NCBI GenBank assembly: GCA_905221605.1
Contig: CAJNDS010000746.1
Coordinates: 831,461-845,960 of the forward strand
DNA: 14,500 nt
Direction of reading: 5' to 3'
From: Symbiodinium natans
Lineage: Eukaryota > Sar > Dinophyceae > Suessiales > Symbiodiniaceae
In this document: positions 6,149-12,138 of the stretch, in pieces
Layout of the letters: the number at the start of each line of letters is the position of its first letter
How positions within the stretch are numbered: the stretch's first letter is position 1
The notes under the pieces: generated by a model
What the model saw: only the letters and a program-made list of their open reading frames with translations
What the model was told of the DNA's origin: nothing
The model's database searches: none
Position numbers and translations under genes: made by a program

Positions 6149-6338
6149 CTGCGAGGACTTGGGACGTCGGGTCTTAGGGTGTTTGGGGTCTTAGCGTACT
6201 GAATTCGGGGTGTTAGGGATGTAGGGCTTAGGGTGGAGGGTGATGGGTTTCAGGGTTTAGAGGCTACAACTAAATGGCCGCGGGGGAAGGCCAAGGTTCC
6301 CACGGGCAACTGACGAGTATATAAATAGAAAGGCACAC
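6149..6338. other. Predicted intron 6149-6338
   Basis: Carries decayed TTTAGGG-type units (6174-6260) and a GTATATAAATAG string at 6318-6329. The minus frame of the preceding exon stays open well into it, so the donor at 6338-6337 is a choice rather than a necessity. Confidence 0.4.
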
Positions 6339-6403
6339 CCTTTTTGGGGGGTTTTGAGACGCCCTTCTGGGTTCAATGGCGCCTGGCATTTTTGGATCCC
6401 GAG
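6339..6403 (-). CDS. Main gene model, exon 4
   Basis: Frame LGIQKCQAPLNPEGRLKTPQ, then K, starts in phase 0 after TTTAATCAG (6405-6404) and ends AAAAAGG|GTGTGCC (donor 6338-6337). The two left-over nucleotides match the next exon. Without that donor the frame continues open to about 6259 (GCAFLFIYSSVARGNLG..). On the plus strand ETPFWVQWRLAFLDPELI is also open, so strand rests on the chain as a whole. Confidence 0.35.
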
Positions 6404-6531
6404 CTGATTAAACCCTAAACCCTAAACCCGAAATCCTGAACCCTGAACCCTGACCCTGAACCCTAACCCCAATCCCCAAGCTCTAAACCCTAAACCCTAA
6501 ACCCGAACTGGCCTTGCCCTAAACTCTAAGC
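6404..6531 (-). repeat. Degenerate CCCTAAA tract filling a predicted 128-nt intron
   Basis: Units vary (CCCTAAA, CCCGAAA, CCCTGAA, CCCTGACC). On the minus strand it begins GCTTAGAGTTTAGGG and ends GGGTTTAATCAG, so the intron borders are themselves modified telomere units. Confidence 0.85.
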
Positions 6532-6584
6532 CCGCAAGAGTGCGGGGCGCTTGCACCAGCGGTGGCCACGCGTGATGTGCCACC
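6532..6584 (-). CDS. Main gene model, exon 3
   Basis: Seventeen codons, WHITRGHRWCKRPALLR, follow a GGCTTAG|GG acceptor (6586-6585) with two leading nucleotides. They end at a GC donor (CGG|GCTTAG). An internal GTGCAAG could act as donor instead. A plus frame (KSAGRLHQRWPRVMCHPKPS) is also open. Phase fits both neighbours with the sites chosen. Confidence 0.3.
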
Positions 6585-6758
6585 CTAAGCCATCATGAGC
6601 CCCAAACCCTACTTAACCCCAAAACCCGAATTAAAACCTGGTAGCCCTGAACCCCAAACCCTAAACCCCAAACCCTAAACCCTGAACCCTAAACCCTAAA
6701 CCCTAAACATCAAACCCTAAGCCCTAAACCCCGAAACCTCAAATTGGTGTGTGAAGGC
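6585..6758 (-). repeat. CCCTAAA / CCCCAAA array in a predicted 174-nt intron
   Basis: Fifteen or so mixed heptamers with CCCTGAA and CCCTAAG variants (about 6598-6740). Confidence 0.9.
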
Positions 6759-6832
6759 CGGGTTGCTCCCGCTGGAACGGCGTCTCGCAGGCCAACAGCT
6801 CTTGCAGAAAGTGCTCCTGCTGCTGGCGAGGG
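6759..6832 (-). CDS. Main gene model, exon 2
   Basis: Frame PRQQQEHFLQELLACETPFQ, then REQP, follows a CGTCACTCAG acceptor (6834-6833) with one leading nucleotide and ends at a GC donor (CCCG|GCCTTC). The glutamine/glutamate-rich helix is plausible protein. The first codon completes the AG left by exon 1. Because the DNA is rich in CAG/CTG, two plus frames are open as well. Confidence 0.35.
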
Positions 6833-6874
6833 CTGAGTGACGTGAGACATAAGGAGGCACGGGTTCTTAAATGG

Positions 6875-7018
6875 CACTTAGAGGTTCATGGTACTTGTTC
6901 ACCAACTACAACTGTACTTGTAACCCACTTATAAGCCCCTTAAGTGCCCTAGTATTGCTGTAAGTACTGTTGTAAAGTACAGTTAGAATCGGTGAAAAAA
7001 ACCACGAACCTCCAAGTG
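6875..7018. mobile_element. Foldback element, 144 bp, filling most of an intron
   Basis: Arms of about 48 nt pair imperfectly end to end: CACTTAGAGGTTCATGGT at the left and ACCACGAACCTCCAAGTG at the right, then TTCACC..CTAACTGTACTT-type segments. The centre contains CTTATAAGCCCCTTAAG, the core shared with other elements here. It makes up 144 of the 222 nt of the predicted intron 6833-7054. Confidence 0.88.
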
Positions 7019-7054
7019 TACCACCAACGGGCAAGGGAGGTCTCGCAAATTCAC

Positions 7055-7164
7055 CTCTCGAAGACCCAGTCCTTGTGAACCTGTCCTCTGTGGTGCGCGT
7101 AGCACCCTACCGACTCCGTCCAATAAAAAAACTCAAGGTCTTTGACTTTGTGACACCTTTGAAG
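7055..7164 (-). CDS. Main gene model, exon 1 (first assigned)
   Basis: Minus frame LQRCHKVKDLEFFYWTESVG, then CYAHHRGQVHKDWVFE, is rich in aromatic, His and Cys residues. It starts after TTTTAAG (7166-7165) or at CAAAG|G 8 nt further in, and ends at a GAG|GTGAAT donor (7054-7053), leaving two nucleotides that join exon 2 in frame. A plus frame (DPVLVNLSSVVRVAPYRLRP) is open for 56 codons and is the main alternative. No start codon or promoter is identified, so more exons probably lie upstream on the minus strand. Confidence 0.4.
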
Positions 7165-7171
7165 CTTAAAA

Positions 7172-7276
7172 CGCCCGAAGCCCTAAACCCCTAAACCCTA
7201 AACGCCTAACCCTCTAAACCCTAAACCCCTAAACCCTAAACCCTAAAGCCTAAACCCTAAACCCTAAACCCTAACC
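7172..7276 (-). repeat. CCCTAAA array with phase slips
   Basis: CCCTAAA mixed with CCCCTAAA and CCTAAACG variants. Confidence 0.93.
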
Positions 7277-7280
7277 TCTT

Positions 7281-7304
7281 CAAGCGTGTGCCCTCCCACG
7301 CTTG
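7281..7304. repeat. Perfect 8-bp hairpin at an orientation switch
   Basis: CAAGCGTG (7281-7288) and CACGCTTG (7297-7304) enclose an 8-nt loop. CCCTAA units precede it and TTAGGGTTTAGG follows, so the hairpin marks a head-to-tail inversion of telomere-like DNA. Confidence 0.75.
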
Positions 7305-7539
7305 GGCTTGCGGCTTAGGGTTTAGGATCACAAAACCTCCTCCAGCGATTTCGTGGAAAGCTCCCTCGATCAAAGCAGGCTCTAAATCCTACACCACAAA
7401 CCGTCGCAACTCTTGGCTGACTTCTGAACCCCTCCCAAAAGTTTAACTCTTAGGCTCCTGATTGTAAGCCCCAAACCCTAAAGCTGAACCCCAAAACGTG
7501 AAAATCCTAAGAGAGCCAGCCAGAAGGAAGCCCAGAACT

Positions 7540-7600
7540 CTTGCTGGGAGGCGCGAGTGTTTCGCATGGAGGGTCAAGGAGCAGCCCGAACCGGTTGAGG
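7540..7600. CDS. Exon-like island, strand unresolved
   Basis: On the plus strand RKPRTLAGRRECFAWRVKEQ is open. On the minus strand NRFGLLLDPPCETLAPPSKS is open. Neither has a clear pair of splice sites. Confidence 0.15.
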
Positions 7601-7754
7601 GTTTAGTAAGGGTTTAGGGTTCAAGGTTCAGGGTTCAGGGTTCAGGAATGGGTTTAGGGTCTAGGGTCTAAAAGCCTGGTGGAGCCGATTCAATTGAGAT
7701 TGTCTTGGGGGTAGTACGGGGTGAAGTCGAGGCGATGAAGAAGCAGACACTAGA

Positions 7755-7854
7755 CCGGGAGTACCCTTTGAATAAGAAGGGTGTCCTCTTTGGTTCTAAG
7801 GGGATTATGAGGGAACCCCAACCGCACAAAAAGGAAGAAAGGGCCTCCTCCCGG
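7755..7854. mobile_element. Foldback element, 100 bp, ATAAGCCCC family
   Basis: Ends CCGGGAG (7755-7761) and CTCCCGG (7848-7854), with looser pairing inside. The centre GGTTCTAAGGGGATTATGAGGGAACC matches, with substitutions, the element at 3886-3962. Confidence 0.75.
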
Positions 7855-8080
7855 CCCTAGGACAAGAGTGAACTTGCACACTCACAGAAGAATGCGCTAT
7901 GGTTGCGCACTACAGAATACCTAATATAAAAGGACTTGAAGTTCTTGGGGTAGTTTATACAATGGTTATCCAAGGATTCGAGGAGAGCTGGTATTGAAAA
8001 TAAAAGGCCCCCTCAGCCCTAAACCCTATAGGCCCCAAGCCTCAACCCCTGCATTAAGGAGGGGGCGTGTTGGAGTTCAG
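7855..8080. other. Nothing recognised
   Basis: AT-richer than its surroundings with no convincing frame. There is an imperfect palindrome around AAGGACTTGAAGTTCTT (7931-7947). Confidence 0.5.
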
Positions 8081-8082
8081 GC

Positions 8083-8190
8083 CCTAAACCCTCAACCCCA
8101 AAACCCTCAACCCTACACCCTAAACCCTCAACCCTCAACCCTAAACCCTACACCCTAAACCCTGCACCCTAAACCCTCAGCCCTAAACCG
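8083..8190 (-). repeat. Degenerate CCCTAAA / CCCTCAA / CCCTACA array
   Basis: Heptamers with changing sixth and seventh positions (CCCTCAA, CCCTACA, CCCTGCA). The seven-base period is kept although the unit has drifted. Confidence 0.9.
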
Positions 8191-8250
8191 GGCTGATGGT
8201 TGCGGGCTTGCTAACCTTCAGAGCTGGGGAGCGTAGGGGTGGAGGGGGAG

Positions 8251-8358
8251 GGGGGGTTCCGGGTCTAGGGCTTGGGGCTTTGGGAGGTTTTAGAGTTTAG
8301 GGGGTTTAGCGGGGGTGGAAAGGGGGGGGGGGGGGTTCCGGGTCTAGGGCTTGGGGCT
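8251..8358 (+). repeat. 29-bp direct repeat with poly-G
   Basis: The segment GGGGGGTTCCGGGTCTAGGG, continuing CTTGGGGCT, is present at 8251-8279 and again at 8330-8358, 79 bp apart. The second copy is preceded by a G run of about 14. It looks like a local tandem duplication. Confidence 0.85.
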
Positions 8359-8378
8359 CAAGATTTAGGGGTTTAAAG

Positions 8379-8452
8379 GCACCCCCCCCAACTACCCCTT
8401 AACCTTGATATTGGGGTGTATAAGTCCCCTTTAGTAAACGGTAGTTGGGTGC
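8379..8452. mobile_element. Small foldback element, 74 bp
   Basis: GCACCC(C)nAACTACC at the left pairs with GGTAGTTGGGTGC at the right. The centre contains GTATAAGTCCCCTTTAG, related to the ATAAGCCCC core. Confidence 0.65.
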
Positions 8453-8468
8453 AGGTAGTGGGAGTAGA

Positions 8469-8497
8469 CCCTAAACCCTAAACCCTAAACCCTAAAC
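8469..8497 (-). repeat. Short telomere-like array
   Basis: Four CCCTAAA units. On the minus strand they start shortly after the GTGAGT donor of the exon candidate at 8507-8582. Confidence 0.93.
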
Positions 8498-8506
8498 AGG
8501 ACTCAC

Positions 8507-8582
8507 GAGAGGCACCATGCTGCCCCCCCAAATCCTGCTTGTAGCGCCACTCGTTGCACAACGGCTCCACCCGCGACTCGTC
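8507..8582 (-). CDS. Exon candidate with consensus donor
   Basis: Minus frame DESRVEPLCNEWRYKQDLGG, then QHGAS, 76 nt. It runs from a CGACAAG|G acceptor (8584-8583) to a GTGAGT donor (8506-8501), the best donor in the window. Telomere-like repeat lies a few bases outside both splice sites. The other two minus frames are also open (for example RVAGGAVVQRVALQAGFGGA), so frame is uncertain. No family is recognised. Confidence 0.4.
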
Positions 8583-8649
8583 CTTGTCGGGGGTTTAGGG
8601 CTTTTTAAGTTGAGGGCTTTAGGAAAACCCTAAACCCTAAACCCTAAAC

Positions 8650-8746
8650 CCTGATTCGTGCAGTGCTTTTGGCGTGTCAATGCCCATGGAAGCCCAGAGC
8701 GATGTTTGCTTTGCGTTGGCTTGGGGTCCCATGCAAGGTGCCCGCA
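8650..8746 (-). CDS. Exon candidate, chain B exon 3
   Basis: Frame RAPCMGPQANAKQTSLWASM, then GIDTPKALHES, has a CATGGTCAG acceptor (8748-8747) and a donor GG|GTTTAG (8649-8648) formed by the first telomere-like unit. Its two leading nucleotides complete the single nucleotide left by the exon at 8812-9004. A plus ORF (8663-8944, 93 codons, starting MLLACQCPWKPRAMF) overlaps and is the rival reading. Confidence 0.35.
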
Positions 8747-8811
8747 CTGACCATGCGACCCCAGTATCACCATGTTGGAGAGGTTTGTCAGAATTTATCT
8801 AGGTTATTCAC

Positions 8812-9004
8812 CGGTCGGAAGTATCGGCAAGTTCTCAAACAGGGGTATACAGTTGTACAGAAACCGGTGGCTGCACAGATTCCCTTCCGGTCCCCTCGTG
8901 AGATCTTTAATGCTCAAAGGCGAGCCCACAGGCAGGCACGCTAGGCTACGAGCTGCTAGTTCCGTTTCTGTTACGTAGTCGGTTCCCAAGTGGTTGCTTC
9001 GGAA
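8812..9004 (-). CDS. Exon candidate, chain B exon 2
   Basis: The exon is 193 nt on the minus strand from a CTTGCGGACAG acceptor (9006-9005) to a GTGAAT donor (8811-8810), the same donor hexamer as at 7054. The frame begins FRSNHLGTDYVTETELAARS and ends FLYNCIPLFENLPILPT, then stops two codons past the donor, which favours a real exon end. The intron to the next exon would be only 65 nt. Plus frames are open through the same DNA (93 and 68 codons). No domain is recognised. Confidence 0.35.
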
Positions 9005-9027
9005 CTGTCCGCAAGGATGCATGCATA

Positions 9028-9064
9028 AACCCTAAACCCCAAACCCTAAACCCTAAAACCCTAA
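9028..9064 (-). repeat. Short CCCTAAA array
   Basis: Five units, one CCCCAAA, followed by an inverted TTTAGGGCTTTAGGG at 9069-9083. Confidence 0.92.
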
Positions 9065-9084
9065 TAAAGTTTAGGGCTTTAGGG

Positions 9085-9350
9085 ACTTGAAGTTGTGGGG
9101 GATCTTGAGGGTTCGGAGTTTAGGGGTTCAGGAGCTTAGGGAGTTTAGGGTTGTGTGCCCCCGCCAACACAGAATGCACGCAACCACAATCCCAACACAA
9201 TCTCTATATGGCTCCCCCCCCCCTTCCCCACGAAAATTGCAAACAACAATAACATCAACACACAACCTAAGCAGAACTAAAACTACTGGGTTGGAAGACA
9301 AAGATCTTTCAAACAAAGAGAAGGACCTCTTGCCAATTCAGGCTGAGCAC
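9085..9350. other. No supported gene
   Basis: A plus frame (9087-9368) and a minus frame (9128-9316) are both open, but the sequence is AC-rich low-complexity (9175-9290) with a C run at 9214-9223. Nothing looks like a conserved protein. Confidence 0.5.
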
Positions 9351-9356
9351 TCAGCG

Positions 9357-9415
9357 ATGTTGGTTTAGAAGGGGCTTATACAAGGGCACCTACAACGTGA
9401 AAGAAGGGACCCTAA
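9357..9415. mobile_element. Partial copy, ATAAGCCCC family
   Basis: ATGTTGGTTTAGAAGGGGCTTATACAAGGGCACC aligns by eye with ATGCTGGTTTAAAGGGGCTTATAAGGGAACC at 3907-3937. Outer inverted arms are not clear. Confidence 0.6.
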
Positions 9416-9417
9416 AA

Positions 9418-9460
9418 CACCCTAAACCCTAAACCCTGACCCTAAACCCTACATCCTAAA
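9418..9460 (-). repeat. Short CCCTAAA tract
   Basis: Four to five units including CCCTGACC and CCCTACAT variants. Confidence 0.88.
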
Positions 9461-9501
9461 CACTAGGCCCCTTAACTCCAGAAACCCTGGACCCCTCAAA
9501 C

Positions 9502-9580
9502 GGTCTCCTGGGCCCCACGGAGTCGCTGGGCAGTCTTCACGAAGCGCGCCAAGGAGACGAGCCACACGCGGGAGGCATAC
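9502..9580 (-). CDS. Exon candidate, chain B exon 1
   Basis: Minus frame YASRVWLVSLARFVKTAQRL, then RGAQET, follows a CCCTAAG|G acceptor (9582-9581) that is an altered telomere unit, and ends at a GTTTGA donor. Exit phase 0 fits the exon at 8812-9004. Alternatives: minus frame VCLPRVARLLGALREDCPAT and plus frame RSRWAVFTKRAKETSHTREA are also open. Confidence 0.3.
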
Positions 9581-9592
9581 CTTAGGGTTCAG

Positions 9593-9690
9593 GGTTTGGG
9601 GTTTAAGGGCAACTTAGGGTTTAGGGTTTTTGGGTTGTGGGTTTAGGGTTTAGGGTTTAGGGTTTAGGGTTTAGGGTTTAGGGCAGCTTC
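9593..9690 (+). repeat. TTTAGGG array
   Basis: Clean units at about 9640-9683, with decayed ones before. Confidence 0.94.
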
Positions 9691-9784
9691 GGGTTTAGGG
9701 TTTAGGGCTCTACTGTAGGGTTTAGGGGTTAGGGGTTAGGGTTTAGGATTCCAGGGTTCAGGGTCTAAGGTTCAGGTGGGGTTT

Positions 9785-9836
9785 AGGGCGGAGGGTTTCG
9801 GATGCTTTCAGTCTCTGGAAGGCTTCTGAACAATTC
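9785..9836 (-). CDS. Exon candidate, weak donor
   Basis: Minus frame ELFRSLPETESIRNPPP follows an ACGCCCCAG|G acceptor in phase 0, matching the exit of the exon at 9913-10006. No GT donor precedes the stop, so a GC or GA donor (both used by dinoflagellates) would be needed. Confidence 0.25.
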
Positions 9837-9868
9837 CTGGGGCGTTGTTGCCAGGGTTTTGGGGGGGA

Positions 9869-9899
9869 TCCTAAACCTAAACCCTAAACCCTAAACCCT
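9869..9899 (-). repeat. Short CCCTAAA array
   Basis: Four units, starting ten or so bases downstream (minus strand) of the GTAAGA donor at 9912. Confidence 0.93.
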
Positions 9900-9912
9900 C
9901 TACGGCTCTTAC

Positions 9913-10006
9913 TTCAAGCGGGCCATGCGGCCGAGAAGCGTCCCAGTGCCCCACTTCTTCAAGCTGAGCCCAGACCCCCGCGAGGCGCTCTCCAGGCAAA
10001 GGAAGC
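9913..10006 (-). CDS. Exon candidate with GTAAGA donor
   Basis: The exon is 94 nt: one leading nucleotide and 31 codons, LPLPGERLAGVWAQLEEVGH, then WDASRPHGPLE. It runs from a CCCAG|G acceptor (10008-10007) to a GAA|GTAAGA donor (9912-9907). A plus reading, RAMRPRSVPVPHFFKLSPDP, with a CAG|GCAAAG donor is the main competitor and looks equally protein-like. I favour minus because of the GTAAGA donor and the orientation of its neighbours. Confidence 0.35.
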
Positions 10007-10111
10007 CTGGGCTTGGGGTTCTACAACCCGAAACCCTAAGGTTTAGGCTTTAGGGTGTAGGGTTTAGGGTTTGGGATTTAGGGCTTAGGGTTTTCGGATT
10101 TAAAGCTTTAA

Positions 10112-10275
10112 ACCCCCAAACCATAAACCCTAAACCCCAAACCCTAAACCCGAAATCCTAAACCCTAAACCCTAAACCCTAACCCTAAATCCTAAACCCT
10201 AAACCCTAAACCCTGAATCCTAAACCCTAAACCCTAAACCCTAAACCCTAAACCCTAAACCCTAAACCCTAAAAC
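10112..10275 (-). repeat. Long CCCTAAA array
   Basis: More than 20 units with a few CCCTAAAT, CCCGAAAT and CCCTGAAT variants, cleanest at 10222-10272. Confidence 0.96.
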
Positions 10276-10379
10276 TCTGAACCCTCCCATGATGCTGAGG
10301 AGCCCTGGCTTCTGGGAGATGCGCGGCTTCGGGCTTAGTGTGTTTTAGTCTTTTTCCGGGTTATCAGTGCTAGGGTTTA

Positions 10380-10618
10380 GGGGTTAGGGGGTTTATAGGG
10401 TTTAGGGGGTTTGTAGGGTTTATAGGGTTTATAGGGTTTATAGGGTTTGTAGGGTTTGTAGGGTTTAGGGGTCAGGGGGTTTATAGGTGCTTAGGGGGTT
10501 TATAGGGTTTAGGGGTTTAGGGTTTATAGGGTTTATAGGGTTTAGGGGGTTTATAGGGTTTATAGGGTTTATAGGGTTTATAGGGTTTAAAGGGTTTATA
10601 GGGTTTATAGGGTTTAGG
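10380..10618 (+). repeat. 9-nt variant array (GGGTTTATA)n
   Basis: The dominant unit is GGGTTTATA, a telomere heptamer lengthened by TA, mixed with GGGGGTTTA and GGGTTTGTA. Because 9 is a multiple of 3 the array is open in frame (a GFI-type tripeptide repeat at 10487-10620), which I regard as a by-product and not a protein. Confidence 0.95.
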
Positions 10619-10627
10619 GCTTCGGGT

Positions 10628-11020
10628 TTACCAGGCTTGCGTGTCCAGCGCGCGAACCAAGAGAACAGGATCTGGGACCCGTAGGCTCGACTCCCTGCAT
10701 CTCCTGTACAACTTCTCCCATTTTCTAAGGGCCTGATGACAGTTCATCAGGTTTGCCGAACCTTCCACCACGGGCTGTGTCAAGTACGCCAAGATCGTCG
10801 CCTTTTCACCGCCACCACCTGGCTGGTAGCGCGTGAAGATAAGGAACATCAAGGCCACGCACGAAAGGGCGCGGGTGCTCACCACCTCCGATTGTAAGTC
10901 CACGGGCGGTGCTTGCAGAATCAGGACCGAACCACGCTCCTCAATGCGAGACAACGTGCCAAAGTTGGTTCTCTCAGCATCAGCCTCAGACTTAATCGTC
11001 AACTTTGCAAGGGGGTTCAT
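10628..11020 (-). CDS. Gag-like fragment of a dinoflagellate Ty1/copia-type retroelement
   Basis: A 130-residue minus frame begins MNPLAKLTIKSEADAERTNF and is open further upstream to about 11066. Residues 66-80 (QPGGGGEKATILAYL), 97-110 (ALRKWEKLYRRCRE) and 115-126 (VPDPVLLVRALD) match the pattern of gag-type regions of copia-like polyproteins abundant in Symbiodiniaceae genomes, as I remember them. Gag would package element RNA in virus-like particles. There is no CCHC knuckle, protease, integrase or reverse transcriptase nearby and no LTR pair, so it is a fragment or a captured domain. It stops at TGG|TAA, where a GTAAAC donor also exists, exactly at the edge of the 9-nt array. It could therefore be an exon of a host gene. 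Confidence 0.55.
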   Translation of the reverse strand: MNPLAKLTIKSEADAERTNFGTLSRIEERGSVLILQAPPVDLQSEVVSTRALSCVALMFLIFTRYQPGGGGEKATILAYLTQPVVEGSANLMNCHQALRKWEKLYRRCRESSLRVPDPVLLVRALDTQAW

Positions 11021-11104
11021 GGGGCCTTTGCGGCTTTGAAGGGGGAACAGGGCTGAATTATAGGAACGCGGCCTGTAGGGCTTCCAGGGTTCGAGGGCCT
11101 ACCG

Positions 11105-11178
11105 CAAACCCTAAACCCTAAACCAAAGTATGGGGGGCTTCCTATACTGGGTACCCCAAACCCTAAACCCTAAACCAT
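11105..11178 (-). repeat. Duplicated pair of short CCCTAAA tracts
   Basis: AAACCCTAAACCCTAAACCA occurs twice, at about 11105-11124 and 11159-11178, around AGTATGGGG..TATACT. Confidence 0.85.
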
Positions 11179-11184
11179 ACTCTC

Positions 11185-11305
11185 GGAAACCTCCGTAGAA
11201 CCACGCACGTGCTTTGCGGCCGGGCGGCAGTAGCTGATGTCGGCGATGGTCAGCTCATACCTTGGTCCGCTTTCTTTTTTTCGAAGAGGCGGGCCCATGG
11301 CCGCG
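11185..11305 (-). CDS. Exon-like island
   Basis: Two minus frames look coding. One is MSRPWARLFEKKKADQ from an ATG at 11308, ending at a consensus-like CAAG|GTATGAG donor. The other is LTIADISYCRPAAKHVRGST, further along after a TATGAG acceptor. On the plus strand a fine pyrimidine tract (CTTTCTTTTTTTCGAAG at about 11270-11286) could be an acceptor, so the strand is open. Confidence 0.3.
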
Positions 11306-11312
11306 ACATGGA

Positions 11313-11362
11313 GTTTAGGGTTTAGGTTTTAGGGTTTAGGGTTTAGGGTTTAGGGTTTAGGG
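11313..11362 (+). repeat. TTTAGGG array
   Basis: Seven units, one with an extra T. Confidence 0.95.
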
Positions 11363-11514
11363 TGGAAAATGGATGTGTCTGGCTCGGAGTGCAGCGGTCA
11401 AACATTAGGGCTTGAGGTTAAGCCCGACCTTACGTAAAGAAGGCGAGCCCGACCCGACTTGGTAGTGGCAGCGTACATAATTTGAGGGCTTAAACTCGAA
11501 ACCCAGGTCCCTAA

Positions 11515-11626
11515 ACTACTAATATGCTTAAGAACTCACCCGAAAAACAGAAACATCCTTTCTTATAAGGGCAATGTAGGGATGATTTTTTGTTTCTCAG
11601 AGTTCTGCAGCAAAAACTGTAGTAAA
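11515..11626. mobile_element. Foldback element, about 110 bp
   Basis: Arms of about 45 nt pair imperfectly (TACTAATATGCTTAAGAACTC on the left with GAGTTCTGCAGC..TGTAGTA on the right, and ACATCC with GGATGA next to the loop). The loop contains TTCTTATAAGGGC, related to the ATAAGCCCC core. Confidence 0.65.
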
Positions 11627-11689
11627 CCCTAGGGGTTCGGGATGGGGTTTGGGTTTGAGGGCCCCTAAACCCTTTGCCTTTACCCAAAA

Positions 11690-11750
11690 CCCAAAACCCA
11701 AAACCCAAAACCCCCTAAACCCCAAACCCTAAACCCTAAACCCTAAACCC
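11690..11750 (-). repeat. CCCAAAA to CCCTAAA array
   Basis: Four CCCAAAA units grade into CCCTAAA units. Confidence 0.92.
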
Positions 11751-11764
11751 TGGATGGGGGTTTC

Positions 11765-11863
11765 AGTTTGAGGGTCCCTCCGCCAGCCGGGCCGCACATC
11801 TGACACGGCCTGAACGTTCGTGACGTGGAAGTTGAGATCGCCACTGAACCTCCACGGCAAACC
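11765..11863 (-). CDS. Exon candidate
   Basis: Minus frame FSGDLNFHVTNVQAVSDVRP, then GWRRD, looks strongly protein-like. A GAGGTTCAG acceptor lies at its start (about 11844), or the frame begins further up with PWR. The donor is not clear. A second minus frame (AVEVQWRSQLPRHERSGRVR) is also open. No family is recognised. Confidence 0.3.
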
Positions 11864-11906
11864 CTAAACCCTAAATCCTAAACCCTAAACCCTAAACCCT
11901 AAACCC
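11858..11906 (-). repeat. CCCTAAA array
   Basis: Six to seven units, one CCCTAAAT. Confidence 0.94.
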
Positions 11907-12030
11907 CACTGCCCTACTACCCTACTACCCTAATACCCCAATACCCCAACACCCCAACACCCGAAAAACTAATACCCTAATACCCCCAATATACCCCAAT
12001 ACCCTCATATACCCTAAGACCCTAATACCC
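11907..12030 (-). repeat. 8-nt variant array (CCCTAATA / CCCCAATA / CCCCAACA)
   Basis: It follows the heptamer array directly but with period 8: CCCTACTA, CCCTAATA, CCCCAATA and CCCCAACA occur in short runs of like units. Confidence 0.9.
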
Positions 12031-12138
12031 TTAATCTAAAAGCCGGGTTTAGGGGATCTTCAGGGTTTCGGTTTAAAGGGTTCAATTGGGTTCAGGACGG
12101 GGGGGAGGGGTGGCTCTAAATGAGGGTCCCAATAACAC

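Noticed and set aside
5959-6202. Two plus ORFs opposite the 213-nt exon
   Set aside because: Antisense shadows: no splice sites bound them, and the minus frame has a motif-like stretch and matching phases.
6318-6329. TATA-box-like GTATATAAATAG
   Set aside because: It lies in a predicted intron, and dinoflagellate promoters are generally not built on TATA. No start codon context follows.
10487-10684. Plus ORF encoding a GFI tripeptide repeat
   Set aside because: It is the direct translation of a 9-nt tandem array. The open frame follows from the repeat length.
11084-11096. tRNA B-box-like GGTTCGAGGGCC
   Set aside because: No A box at the right distance and no cloverleaf stems.
11511-11708. 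65-codon minus ORF
   Set aside because: It covers a foldback element and a CCCAAAA array.
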